64,000 nt of DNA, from the NCBI RefSeq assembly GCF_036711975.1, contig NW_027248940.1:4278001-4342000 (forward strand), read 5' to 3'. Under the pieces are notes generated by a model. That model ran no database searches, was not told where the DNA came from, and saw only the letters and a program-made list of their open reading frames with translations. This document shows positions 21,787 through 34,430 of the stretch, one piece after another. Positions within the stretch are counted from its first letter, which is position 1. Each line of letters starts with the position of its first letter. A program made the position numbers and the translations under genes. This stretch comes from Onthophagus taurus (Eukaryota > Arthropoda > Insecta > Coleoptera > Scarabaeidae).

Positions 21787-24773
21787 CGTCTGTGAGGTTC
21801 TAATACCTTGTAACCCTAAAAGCATTTTTTTTCAGTAGACATAAAAAACGTTTTATATTAAACTGGGAAATTATTTGTTTGTTTGTTTTGAAACTGTCAG
21901 TTACACAAGGGCTTAGATACAAACATATGATTTTTAATTTTTTAGTAAATATTGTATATTAAAATTTGCAGTGGCTTACGAGTGATTAGCTTTAGATTTT
22001 TGTCAAGTTTGTGGGTTAGGATATATTATATTATTTTTACAGAAATAAAACAATAAATTCTCTAAAAAATTGTACTCTGAATCATGTTTTAAGCTGTCAT
22101 AAAAACTATGAGAGTCAGTAGGTATTACTGACTTTAACAGCTGCAAATGTTGCCATTTTTGAAATTTTATTTTTCGTTTCTCTTTATACATTTGTGGCCA
22201 TTCTACCATTTGAGAAACAGGTTTTTGTCGTTGTGGAAGTTCTCGCCATTCATCATCAAAATCCAATTTGTAATAAATGTTTCTATTCGGCAAATATTGG
22301 AGAGCTCTAATATCGGTGACCACATCATTTGTGACCTTAAAGGGAAAATGACAGGCAGTTATAAAGAATGTTTCATAGTATTACTAATTTTTACCTTTCC
22401 AGGTCTAATAGATGCATATCTTTGATATTTCTTGATTGAGTAATCTTTAAAATTAAAATATTGCACTTCATATGGAAAGGGCTTCATTCTTGCTTCCTTT
22501 GTTATTCGTAGATAATCACTAAGTAAATGAATGTCTCGTCCTTTTAATTTCCTTTCGATGCAGCTGTGAACTGAGTCGCATTCCATTTGTGTGTGTCCAA
22601 CTTCGAGAAATTTTTGAATAATTTCTATGTTATTATTTACAGAACAGTTTAATAATGCATTTGCTATAATATTATTTCTATTTTGGTAAGTACATCCATC
22701 ACTGTAAATTATAATTGGTCCAGATTCATTCTGACAGTCTGTTGTTAATAATGCAAGAAGCAAAAGTCGATGCAGTCATATCAGTTTCACTAAACCAAAA
22801 ACACTTTGCCTCATGCGTTACTACATTATAAACTGTAAAATTGTGGCAACACAGTTTTAACTTAAAAAATATTGTGCTGGCTTGGACATACGGACACACT
22901 TTTACAGCTTGTAAATCCATTGTTAAAACCCGACCTTTTTTGTTCATTTTTGATTCTTCCTTATCTCTCTTTTTTTCTTCACGAGCCCTTTCTTTTTTAC
23001 GTCTGTGCGTATTCCATTCTTTGTCTGATAATTGACCAACTTCATGTTTTGTGCACAAATCACATTTATCCTTTTCAATGGGGTGAATTGACAAGTTCAT
23101 AGAATAAAACATTTTGCTAAAAATTGTTCTCGACAGGGTTTCTTTGTTTTCTTCTTTGCACTTAATTTCGTATAACTTAAATAATTGATTTAGGCTCCGG
23201 ATTACCGTTTCTAAATACAATTTACTTGAATTTGAACGTCCATAATGTGAAGGCAACTTTGGTAAACAATCAAAAAATCTTCCACCTTGTCCTGTCGAGT
23301 GGTTCGTTTGTTTGATTTGTAGGTCAAATCGAAGCTAGAAGTCATTACCGTAACATCCCTTTTGGACCCAATCATGAACGGAATATTCACCTATAGCAAG
23401 TGTTTGAAGAAACATTTGTTTACAAACTTGCACTTTGTTCATATTTATTGTGAGAAAATATTTTAAGGAATATTTTCGCCTACTCTCAAAGCTTTTAGTA
23501 ACGTTCTTTTTGTGACAGTTTTTTCTATGTGATTGATTACAAACACTTTTCGTTGATTCCAATTCATTTCACTCCAGAATTTAGTAAATATGGCATTGCG
23601 CTGAACGTCATTAATTTCTGAACAATTCCTGGATTTTACTCACTCTTTTGATTTGCAAGAAGAACCCATTTTTCTTGCTTCTTTTGGGACATTCTGTTTT
23701 ACTTTACCTTCTTTAGTTCTGCTGTACCCCATGTACGCTTTTCCTTCCATTCGGCTCCTTTTTGCAGAATTTTTTGCCCATTTATCAGGTTGAGCAGTAA
23801 TACTTCTTTTCCTTCCTTCCGTTATATTGCCATGATTGATATCATTTTCTGTTAATGTCTCATCCTGTTTTGTTTTTTCATCTTTTTCAGCATTATTTCC
23901 TTGCTCTTCGTCGCTATCTGATGTACCATTTTCCTTTTTAGGTTCGTAGTCATCGTCATTAAATCATTGTTAACACATTCTTCATGTTTTCGTGCATCTA
24001 GCTCCAACATTTGAACATCTCTTAAATCCTCAATTATAATATTTTCAACAGGTTACAGATGGCTTATATCCTTCAGCTCCTCTAGCTTCAAATTCGTAAT
24101 TACATTCAAATTAATTAAAACGCAAACAATGTTAGCATAGTAATGCAAAATAAATAAGTGACTTCGTTATTATACATAATAATTTAATATACTTACCGTA
24201 ACTATTTCCATCACTCAGTAAATTTATAGATATCAAGTACTAGTTTAAACACACTTTTGACACAGAAATCCACACCAATATCAATTATTTTAATAAAACA
24301 ATAACATTAGTTATAGCGGACACAGCCTACTACAACATTACTTTATTTTAACAATGCCTACTTTTTAATTATTTTTAAATCAAATTACCAAAATTGTTTC
24401 TGTAAACAATATTTATTCATTTTTTATTGATTCAATTAAAAAAAAACATAAAAAACAATGTATTTTTAAAAAAATACTATTTACAGTATTACAAATCGAT
24501 TATTGTTTAACCTTGTATACCACAGTTTGACTTATACCAAATGTTGCTTAAGAGGTATTCAAATTTTCATTGTGGTGTACGAGGTATTATTGTTTTCTTG
24601 TTGAGATGCATTTGGGATACGTGATGAAAGAAATCCCTTTTATCTAAGTAAATGCGTATTTGTGGATTACTAGGTGTTACTAGTATTATGTATAATTCTG
24701 TAGATTTCATAAAAATATAATAACACAATTTTGGATTTTTTGTGGGTTACAAGGCATTAGAATTTCACAGACG
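21787..24773. mobile_element. TIR transposon encoding a DUF7869-type protein (copy A)
   Basis: The left end CGTCTGTGAGGTTCTAATAC and the complement of the right end, CGTCTGTGAAATTCTAATGC, form a TIR of about 30 bp that continues CCTTGTAACCC. ATAT-rich sequence surrounds both ends, so the target duplication cannot be fixed (up to ATATAT). Phrases like TTACTAGTAT, GAGGTATT and AGGTGTTAC recur beneath the right end. The body carries one broken gene on the minus strand, and no other coding. Confidence 0.75.
22003..24211 (-). pseudogene. DUF7869-type putative transposase (copy A), broken
   Basis: The gene reads right to left. A tiny first exon (24211-24197, MEIVT with donor GTAAGT) is followed by an acidic, serine-rich region with several breaks; then DVQRNAIFTKFWSEMNWNQRK near 23600; VCKQMFLQTLAI near 23400; then 23256-22726 with HPIEKDKCDLC, a Lys/Glu-rich stretch and VLTMDLQAV; then 22763-22359 with IIIYSDGCTYQNRN and EVGHTQMECDSVHSCIE; and an end part 22323-22003. 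The three acidic sites (MDLQ; YSDGC; MECDSVH) look like an RNase H-fold D-D-E set. This family is found as uncharacterised proteins in arthropods and cnidarians. I infer a transposase because TIRs enclose it. Stops and frame changes show it is inactive. Confidence 0.7.
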
Positions 24774-25113
24774 ATATATTTCTTTAATCCAAAGAAATTG
24801 TATAACTAGAAGCACATATAAACACCAAGAGTTGAAGCCAGCGTTCGATGTGTTTTGTTTACGTTTTCACTCAGTCCAGAACGGAACGCGCTCAAATCGG
24901 ACCGTCCGACCGACGATCACCGAGTATTTCCGAACAGGCCAATCTTTTTATTGTTTCTTTAAAAATAAATTTACCTGACTAATGTTTATCCATGTTTACC
25001 GAACAGTAATAAAGAACAACCCTCTCCAAAGTAAACAAGGTTTGTGAGGGCATTTGTGTTTTGGCTTTACCCAAGTTAACATTCTAGTAGTATTTTTCTT
25101 AAATATCTATAAA

Positions 25114-28100
25114 ATGGTTAAATTGTGTGCGGTGTGCGGAATGTATTACGAAAAAAATAATAAAAGAACATTACATTTGTAAGTAGTAATTTTAATATAA
25201 TTGGAAAATATATGTATATAACATACCAACTGATTTTAGTTTTCCTAAAGATAAAGATAGAAAAAAGAAGTGGTTAGATATTTTAGGAATTGAAAATGTG
25301 CGTGAATCTGCGTTGGTATGCGGTGATCACTTTAAAGATTCAGAAAAATATAAAGATATACGGAATCGTACATTGACAAAAAGACTGCTGTTCCTGAACC
25401 TTATTATGTTAAGCCTTCAACGGCTGAATTTTTTAAAATGCAAAAAAAAACTTAGAAAATTTTTTTTAAGGCTAATTCACTTTTTGTAGACGGCACCAAA
25501 TAATTAATAAAAGCAAATGAACACATACGTGCCATCGCTTGAAAATGTCAAATATGGTATAATCTAGATACTTAGCATTGATTACTTTAAAAGAAATTTT
25601 AAGTTCCTAACTTATGTCTAAGTTTTTTGTTCTTTTTTGACTGTTCGTTCGCCGAAATATTAGTTGTGTACCCCCACCCCGCATTAACTTTTGTACGAGG
25701 TTGTGATTGACAAGTCGACGGGAGAGAAGCTCACTTCCCGTGTGTATCGCAAACGATCAAGATAGTAAAGTAAATTTATTGTAAACCTGTTTTTTTTTCT
25801 TTTTGCTGAATACAAGTGAATGTGTGGAAATAAAAGGACAGTTAAGTAAGAAACATTTAATCAGACTTTATTAACTTTAAGATAGTATTTTTTGTCCTTA
25901 AAAGAATCGGTACCTTTCTTTTTGAACATCGAAAATTTAATTTTTTTTTATCTTTTTCCGCGTGTTCATTTGACAATTCAGCTAATGATGGCCTACTAGC
26001 CGAAACCGGTACTGATTACATTAAATTTTTTAGCGAGAAAGAAGTTATTTTATTTAAATACCTAAATTTTATATTTATTTAGTATTGATTGTTTCAGTTC
26101 TTTCAACAAGTCTTCTTCAGCTACAATTAGCAACATTTATTCAACATCTGCTACTTTGACTGCAACACTGTCTTCCACAACTTTGACTGCATCAGAAAAC
26201 ATTTCTTCATCATCCTCAGGATCAATTAGAAGCAACATTAAAGTAAATTTTAAGAAGCCTCGAAGGTGTAGTCTTTTTTAATTTAATTCACTTCCATATT
26301 TTATTATGTTATAATTGTGGGAAGAAAAAACGAGTAATGGTAGGAGACTGCAGTTCAAGTGATATGGATAAACCACAAAAAGCACGCCAGAATTGGAAAA
26401 TTGCTTGTAATACCATAAGGAATCTACGAAAAAAAGTTAAAATTCTTCAACAAGCAAACAGAAGATTGACGAAAAAAGTGGGAACTCTAAAGGAATTAAG
26501 TGAACATCTGAGAAGTAAAGGTTTTATTTCAGATGAAGCTGTAAATACTTTACAAGTAAGAAAAGTTATTATAATATTAATAATGTTACATAGATACAGT
26601 TTTATGTTTTATTAATGTTTCAATGTAAGTACTCATTATTAATTTACTATTACAGGCATCTTTACCAGATGGAGCATGCCAAGAATTGTTCAACAAAATT
26701 CTTAGAGGCCCATCAAAAAAGAAATACACCCCAAAGTTAAGAGCTTTTGCTGTAACGTTAAATTATTATTCACGAACAGCCTATATGTATGTTCGTGAAA
26801 CATTTAATAAAAGCTTACCACATCCCAATACTTTGATGAAGTGGTATCAGAGTATTGATGGATCACCAGGTTTGACAGTGCAAGCATTAAATACATTAAA
26901 ACGTAAAGTCGAAGAATATAAGATGGCTAAACGTAAAGTAATATGCAATTTAACGATGGATGAAATGTCCATTAAAAAACAAATATTATGGACAGGACAA
27001 AAATTTTCGGTTTATGTAGATTTTGGTTCCGGAATCGGTAATGAGCAAATGATTGAAGCACGCGAGGCCCTCGTCTTCAAGCTTGTTGGGATCAACGGAT
27101 ATTGGAAATTGCCTGTTGCCTATTTTTTAATAAATGGAATGACAGCCGATCAGAAAGCAAACATAATCTTGAAGGTTCTTGAGTTTGTACATGACTCAAG
27201 TGTTGTTGTTACGTCTATTACTTTTGATGGGACATGCACAAATTTAGCTGCGGTAATGCAATTGGGTGCGTCCTTAGACGAAGGTCATATACGTCCATAT
27301 TTTCAACATCCCATATCAGAAGAACAAGTATATATATATCTTGACGCTTGTCATATGTTAAAGCTTGTGAGGAATTGTTTAGCAAGCAAACAAATTTTAA
27401 TTAATGAGAATGGCGAAGAAATAAAATAGGAGTTTATTAAAGCTTTAAATAAGGTGCAATTTGAAGAAGGATTAAGTGCAGGTACTAATATATCTCAAAG
27501 GCATGTGAATTGGGTACGAGAAAAAATGAAAGTGAAGCTTGCTGCTCAAACCCTCAGTAAAAGTGTGGCTGATGCACTTAATTATTTACAAAATAATAGA
27601 GACCTAGCTGAATTTAGAAATTGTAATGCAACTGCTCAATTTTGTGCAATTTTCAATAATTTATTTGATGTACTAAATTCGAGGTCCCTGATGAGCACAT
27701 ACATATTTAAAAGGGGTATTGGTCCCGAAAATGCTGAAGTTACATTTAGCTTTTTTGAACTTTGCCTATAAGTATATTATTAATTTAAAAATACAAAACA
27801 CACCCATACTTAATACGCGCTGTAAAACAGGATTTTTAGGTTTTTTGGTATGTATCGATAGTTTAAGATTGATGTACAACAAATATGTCCAAGAAACACA
27901 TATATTAAAATTTATTTTAACTTATAAATTGTCACAAGACCATTTAGAAATTTTTTTTAGTGCAATTAGGCGTCGTGGTGGGTATTGTAATAATCCTACT
28001 GCAATACAATTTGAAAAAGCTTACAAAAAACTATTAGTACATAGTGACATTAAAGGGGCATAATCTGCAAATGCAATTGCATTAGATCGTACTAATATTT

Positions 28101-28200
28101 TAAACTGTTCATCAATACTTAAAAATAAAAATGATGAAATTGAATCAGTAGAAATTATAGACGTTCCCAATTTAGACAATATGCATTTAACTACAATTCA
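25114..28200 (+). pseudogene. P-element transposase (THAP9-like), 5' exons
   Basis: Exon 1 (25114-25178) starts MVKLCAVCG, the first Cys pair of a THAP zinc finger. Exon 2 from 25240 supplies FPKDKDRKKKW and SALVCGDHF, the rest of the THAP C2CH fold, then loses frame at about 25375. A serine/threonine-rich exon lies at about 26097-26267. A coiled-coil exon (26320-26553, NLRKKVKILQQANRRLTKKV) follows, and then the catalytic body from 26656: LTMDEMSIKK, TFDGTCTNLA and LDACHMLKLVRNCL. A TAG at 27427 and a frameshift near 27750 break it. The segment to 28063 contains LSQDHLEIFFSAIRRRGG, the most typical THAP9/P-element motif. It continues after the LINE at 31690. Confidence 0.85.
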
Positions 28201-31200
28201 GTTTAATAATAATAATAATAATAATAAATCCTTTATTTTCAACCATACAATACATTATTATAAAGAAAAAATATATATACATATTTATATCAATAAAAAG
28301 AAAAAGCAAAAATAAAACAAAGTAAATGTATGGCAGAAAAAAGGTGCTGGGTTCAAATTGCCACAAAAGTGGTATTTGCTCTACCACCCAGCCCTATTAC
28401 AAAAGAAAACAAAAACTGGAACAAAAAACAAACAATAAAAAAAAAAAAATTAAATTAAATTACACTAAAACAAAATTGCCAAAGTAATAACAAACCCAGC
28501 TGCCATTGAATTTATTATCAGGCCCCCAAGCCACTCAACTGACCCGCCATGATGGAAGCCTTCAATCTTCGCTTAAAGATGTGGATAGACATACTGGTCT
28601 TGACGTGAACAAGAACGTCATTGTATATGTGAGCGATTTGATAACTAAACGACTTTTTAAAAAATTCATGTTTATGTTGTGGAGGAGTCAAATTGCCCTT
28701 AAACCTTAAGTTCAATGTATGCACATCAGACCTAAATTTTATTTTATGGTAAAGATAAGCAGGCTTCCCGCCAACAACAACAGTGTGGAACAGTGAAGCG
28801 GAGTGAAGCAGTCTCCGATTGCACATATTTAACCATGGAACAACCCTAAGCTTGTGTGATACGTGCTGCCGCCTCCTAATACCGTATATTAGCCGCAAGC
28901 AGGCATTTTGTATACTCTGCAGCTTACACCTATCTCTGGCGGAAATATTAGGTCCATAAACAACATCACAGAAATTCATATGAGAAAGAACTAACGTTTC
29001 ACATAATAAAATTTTAGTTCTCAAAGGTAGAAAACAGCGCGAAGCGTATATCATTTTTAATGCCGCATACGATCGCTGTGTACACTTATTAACGTGCTCC
29101 GAAAAGGTGAGCCCCTCATCTAGCAACAAACCTAAACTACGGACGCAAGTTTTTAGTGGTATGCACTGACCGTCAATAACAACCCTCAACCTCTCTCTGA
29201 ATGAAGTGTTACTTCTAGTTTTTTTAGAACCAAACAAAATTAATTCTGTTTTCGCAGCATTCAAACGTAAAGAATGTTTACGGGACAAAACTCTTAACTG
29301 TTCAAGGTCATCATTTAACCTATCACAAGCAGTGTCTAACTCGTGGGGAAAAAACGAGATGTATAGCTGCGTGTCATCAGCATAAAAGTGACAATTACAG
29401 TGAGACAAAAAGTTTATGAAAGAAGACACATAAATAGAGTACAGAAGGGGTCCCAGAAGCGATCCCTGTGGTACCCCAGACGCAACTTCCGAAAAAGTAG
29501 ATCTAACTCCATCAACCTCAACACATTGCACCCGATCACGGAGATAGCTAAGCATAAAAGTCGAAGCTGAAGGACTTAAACCAATGTGTTGCAAAATTGC
29601 AAACATTATTGAATGATTCAGAGTATCGAAGGCCTTACTATAATCGAGCAAGCAGAGTAAGGTCATTTTACCTTCATCAGATGCCCGCAACACATCGTCG
29701 ACTATGCTGAGCAATGCTGTCGCACATCCATGACCTTTTCTAAAACCTGATTGTACGCTGGGCAGAATATTGCAAACATTAACATATTCCTTCAGCTGCG
29801 CTTCAATAATTCTTTCAGCCAACTTTCCCAAAACAGGCAGAATACTTATTGGTCTTAAGTGACCAAGCTCTGTAACATTTGACTTTTTTAGTAATGGTTT
29901 AACCAAAGATCGTTTCCAGCATGCAGGGAAGACACTTTCTGCAAGACAAGCATTTATTAAATGAGCAAGATATGGTACTATATGCGGGGAGCACAATTGA
30001 ACAAATGAAATGTTTAGACCATCAACGCCCGCACAGTTTTTTCGAAGAGATGAAATAATCTGAAACACATAGTCTTCACTAACCTCACGAAACTTGAATG
30101 AATTGTTATTAAGTGGGTTGGAAATGTAAAAGTCATACAACTCCCGACTCATTGGCATTGCAGGAATAGAGTCTACAAAGAAATCATTAATTTGTTGCGG
30201 ATCTTTTAAACAATCAGGAATTATTGTTTTTCGCTTTGGAGCTACATTTACATGCCTTAGAAAGTTCCACATTTCTCGACCATGATAAGCACACTTTCCA
30301 AGAGTATACTCAAAATATGCACGCTTTTCCCTACGAATCGCTTGATTTGTTAAATTACGCAAGGACTTGTAATATTCCCATGTCGCTTGACTATTACTTT
30401 TCTTAAAAGACCCATATGCAGAGTCTCTGAGACGCTGCATTTTTCGAATTGTGTAAGTTAACCATGGGGCCGGCGGTTTAGTGAAACGGGCGGTAATCAT
30501 AGGCACATGCCGATCCATCAACTCAATTAATAGAGTATTAAGATAATCCGCCTTATCATTTATGTCCACTATATCAAATATATTAAAAAAAGGTAGTTGA
30601 AATAAATCAGATTGAAAGCGAACGTAATCAAAATTATTATAAGATCTGAAAGTTCGCAAATAGGGACAAGACTCTTTACGTTTTACATCTAGTAAACAAT
30701 ACGTCAAGTCATGGTCAGATGCATTAAAATAACTAACGCCACTATCAAGAACCAAATTAAGATCAGATATAAAAATTAAATCAATTAAAGTTCAAGAGGA
30801 AGCTGTAACGCGAGAGGCCGTTTGAATTATTTGAGTTAGACCAAAAGAATTCATTAAATCAAGCAGTAGTGCAGGCCGGGAACCACCACAAGCCATAAGG
30901 TCAACATTAAAGTCGCCCACAGCAGTAACGATTTCATGCTCAGAGCATATCGCACTTAAATCAATCTCTAATTCCGAAACAAAGAAGTTAAAATCACAAT
31001 TAGGGGGCCTATACACAACGCCTATAACCAAATCATTTGTTCCACTATTAATTGAAATCCAAAGCTGCTCCACACCGTTGCCAGAGGAAAGAACGCGAAA
31101 TTTAAAATTTTTACTTATATACATTGCTACTCCTCCACCCCGCGATACTCTATCTCGTCTAATAAGTGTATAACCGTCAATAGACAGCCGTTCGTTGTTG

Positions 31201-31685
31201 ACATTATCATTAAGCCACGTTTCAGTCAATCCCAACACCGAGTATTTCTTCTGAAAAAGTACATTCGATACTTCATCAAGGCAGGTCAGAAGAGAACGTA
31301 CATTTAAATGGCCAACAGATAAAACCATTTAACTAAATATAAAAAAAAAAAAAAACAATAATAATAATAAACAAATAAAGAAAATAAAACAAAGATTTTA
31401 ACAAAGCAACCAGCAAATTAATTGTCCGTTTAAACTGCCGATGCTACGAACACCTTTCAGCCTACGTGTGAACCAAAACATTATTATAACAATGCGAATA
31501 ATGAAACTAACAAAAACAAAATTATAACAATAATGAAACAAATAAAATAAAAATGCCACTACCAATAATAATAATGAAAAGCATGCGATTATTATTGCGA
31601 TAGAGAAAAAGAAGCATCAATTAATGAAACCTTGTTATTCTTCTCTACATCTAGATCGCTGATGTCCCTAATTATAAGTTTAGTT
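28201..31685 (-). mobile_element. CR1-like non-LTR retrotransposon inserted in the P element
   Basis: The copy ends (3' side, low coordinates) in an AAT run followed by CCTTTATT. The P-element phrase TTCAGTTTAATA at its left and TTTAGTTTGATA at its right are the two copies of the target site, and the P-element reading continues across them. The 5' part (31329-31685) is A-rich and has no ORF1, so either the family lacks one in this copy or the 5' end is truncated. Confidence 0.82.
28518..31328 (-). pseudogene. LINE ORF2 (endonuclease-reverse transcriptase), one stop
   Basis: A 937-codon reading is interrupted only by a TGA at about 30789-30791. The N-terminal AP-type endonuclease shows LSVGHLNVRSLL, LGLTETWLND, GGGVAMYISKNF, VGDFNVDLMA and, after the stop, SDHDLTYCLL. 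The reverse transcriptase has RPISILPVLGKLAERII, SGFRKGHGCATALL, LDYSKAFDTLNHSIMFA, GVPQGSLLGPLLYSIYV and the catalytic FYADDTQLY. No RNase H follows, which with the endonuclease fits CR1/L2/Kiri-type LINEs. The stop is probably a CGA to TGA change. The copy is young by the low damage. Confidence 0.9.
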
Positions 31686-31689
31686 TGAT

Positions 31690-32369
31690 ATTGTAGCATA
31701 TATAGCAGGTTTTATTGTTAAAAAATTAAAAGATAATATCACTTGCCAATTTTGTTTAAACATAATAGAAGGGACTAGCAATATTTCAATGCTACAAGTA
31801 CAAAAAACATATGGAGTTTTGACTAAAGCTTCTGAATTTGGTCAAGCTTTGCTCAATTAGCGAAAAAATTATTAGAGATTACAAACGACAAAATGCCTTG
31901 TTCAATAATAAAAATATACTTTTAAAGTTGACTAATTCCATTTTATTAACTTTACCTCAAAACATATATCATTTTTTTGGAGATCATGCATATGATGATG
32001 TTATTGATGGACACAAAATACAACTCATAAAATTAATAATAACTAAATTTATTAACATAAGGTTATTTCATGAAACTAAACTAATAAATCGAGAACCTAG
32101 GCTTAGACATATGCTTTGATTATATATAATATGGATTGAGCCAACGAGAGAGATAGCTTGCGCAAGGTGATCGAACCGAGATAGACATAGAAGCGTACTG
32201 CCATATAATATATCTATCTTTGTTACACTTTCACATTATCGCTTTCCATCTGCGTCTATTCACCTTGAGCAACATTTTTGTTAGTAGATATATTCAGTTA
32301 GCTCAATCCATATTATATATAATCAAAGGACATATGTTAAATAAACAAATATTATTTTCTAATCAATGA
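31690..32369 (+). pseudogene. P-element transposase, 3' end
   Basis: The frame resumes after the LINE with DIVAYIAGFIVKKLKDNITC and then, after a frame change, KLCSISEKIIRDYKRQN, the C-terminal YIAG...C..C region of THAP-type transposases. The ORF is cut after LRHM by the MITE at 32114. Beyond the second copy of the MITE target the reading continues for ten codons to a TGA at 32367-32369, the original stop. Confidence 0.8.
32114..32328. mobile_element. 215-bp MITE with 8-bp target duplication
   Basis: The termini CTTTGATTATATATAATATG are inverted repeats of nearly 30 bp, and GACATATG stands on both sides (32106-32113 and 32329-32336). An 8-bp duplication fits hAT or P-type mobilisation. It interrupts the last codons of the P transposase. 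There is no coding capacity. Confidence 0.88.
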
Positions 32370-33059
32370 GTTATTTTTAAATTTATATTTATAAGTTAAT
32401 TTTTAAGTTTTTTGTTTTGTAATAAAAATTTGTAATCGAAATACCTTTTGCGTTATTCATCTTTAATTCACTTGCAAATATAAACAGTTATAGCCTTGTT
32501 TATAGATATACATAGTTATCCAACCGGTCGAGTTGGGTTGCTCTAGCTCGTGCTGCCTCTAACGGCAAACGAGAAAAACATTATTTATGAATGAATTGAA
32601 TAAAATTCGAAATCCAACTTATAGTAGAAGTTGCATACTCAGAATAAAAGATTAATTGAATTTATGTGATTGAACACGAAATTGTTTAACATATAAAATA
32701 TTTAATTACATTAAACATTACATCTAAATATTTTAAAAAATATCTGTCCTTTTTTTATAACATAGAACCAAAAATTGCCTTGTTAATTAAATGGTGAGTT
32801 TTGATTTTTGTTCGTCCTATTGCAGACTTAATTCCAGACGTGGTAGCGCCGAGCGTTCCTCCACGTATCAAACGAGTAGGTAGTATAAACAAAGTTTTTT
32901 TGCAACTACTCGAGTTTGGATAAACGATTTCCGTATACAAATTCGTTTTTTATTATTTCGTCGTTGAGAATTCTTTGGTTAAAATACAAATACGAAAATT
33001 AAGAAATATTAATTAGAATCAATTAAATATATAAAAACGAAGTATGTATTTCTGATTTT

Positions 33060-33765
33060 ATTAACGAGTGTTTCTAAATTGATGTGAAAGATTTCAAGGG
33101 ATGATTTTTCAGCGAAAATTACGGGGTGTTTTTCATATAACTTTTTGTTCAAAACCCCTTCTCCTTCAAGTTATAGCCCTCTAAAATTAAGGGAAAAATC
33201 TGCAACTTTCTTATCTCTTGACATTTTACAACAACAAATTGTAAAACATTGTGTATACTGTATTAATTTGGCATAACTTCACTTCTTTGACTAATAATAA
33301 CCAATCTCTGAATTAATTCACTTGAGCCTGTATATTATTTTATTTGTTTGTGATCAAACTAACAATTTTAGGAGAAAATGTCAAGATACAAAAAAAGTGC
33401 GTATTGAATCCCACTATTTAAATCAAGTTTTTAAATAGAAAAATGTAGACGTATTAAAAAGTTCTAATGCAAAGTATTATGGGGTTGACTTTTTCAGCCT
33501 CTTGTAATAACATTTTCGGGTTATAAAAATCGTCAAAAAGTGTCATTTTATTAACAACAGTTACCTGCCAAATTTCAATCTTCTAAATTCCTCCATAGTG
33601 GATTTATTAAATAAAAACAATTTTTTCCCCTAACTTTAGACTACTGTAACTCGGTGGGGAAGAGGTTTTGAACAAAAACTTATATGAAAGACTCTCTTTA
33701 ATTTTTGCTGAAAAATCACTCCTTGAAATCTGTCGCATTAATTTAGAAACAGCCTGTATATTAAT
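33060..33765. repeat. Imperfect fold-back repeat, ~700 bp
   Basis: The left arm (about 33065-33215: TGTTTCTAAATTGATG, ATGATTTTTCAGCGAAAATTA, TTTTTGTTCAAAACCCCTTC) is matched in complement at about 33650-33760, ending GAAACAGCCTGTA. The arms are roughly 80% alike. The centre is AT-rich and non-coding. Confidence 0.65.
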
Positions 33766-33940
33766 GAACTTTTTTAAGGTGACGTTATTGTGTTGACTGA
33801 ACATAATGAAAATCATGAATACATAATAACAAAAACATGACAAATCCTGCTAACTACTTATAATTGCAAATTACAAATTACTTATGTTGTAAAATAGTAA
33901 CTTTATTGCTTATTTTAATTATCTTATTTTATTGTAATGC

Positions 33941-34426
33941 ATGGAAAGGGACAGGATTGCTGAAAAAACTAAAATGACTTTTGTTTATGGAGCAGTCAGA
34001 GATATTAATGTTGCCCAAAATTTATTCGAACAAAGATTTCTAGGCAGATACATCCTATTTTGTGTAAGATCTTCAATAAAGAAGAAGGCACTACAAGAAA
34101 TTCAATGTTTAAGCTGTTGTTCGTAATAATCCACATATTTCTTCTCGCGTAATTTTTTATGACTGCTGTATCCCAACGCAAGTATACTGCGTTGGGATAC
34201 AGCAGAGTCATTTTGAGATTTTTACATTGCCATAAATTTCACCAGTACGCTGTTTGCATCAAGAGCTTCAGGAATTATATCCATTATTGGTTACTAGAAA
34301 ATTGTTATTGGTTACGTGAAATGAATTACTAACGACGTTGGACAGTTAATATATTGTGTGGGATTATAGGTAACTTTTCAATTGGCCCTTTCTTCGAAAA
34401 ACATGCTTCTCAAAAAACATGTACCC
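33941..34426 (+). pseudogene. DD41D mariner transposase relic
   Basis: A start of the mariner N-terminal type (TKMTFVYGAVRDINVAQNLF) and, further on near 34335-34430, RRWTVNILCGIIGNFSIGPFF, the strand after the first catalytic site, remain. The rest is decayed. A 42-bp palindrome (34162-34203) has formed inside. The Harbinger element at 34431 cuts it. Confidence 0.55.
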
Positions 34427-34430
34427 TTTA

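Noticed and set aside
28187..28387. Frame of 66 codons with Ile/Phe runs
   Set aside because: It arises from the AT-rich LINE 3' tail and its AAT run.
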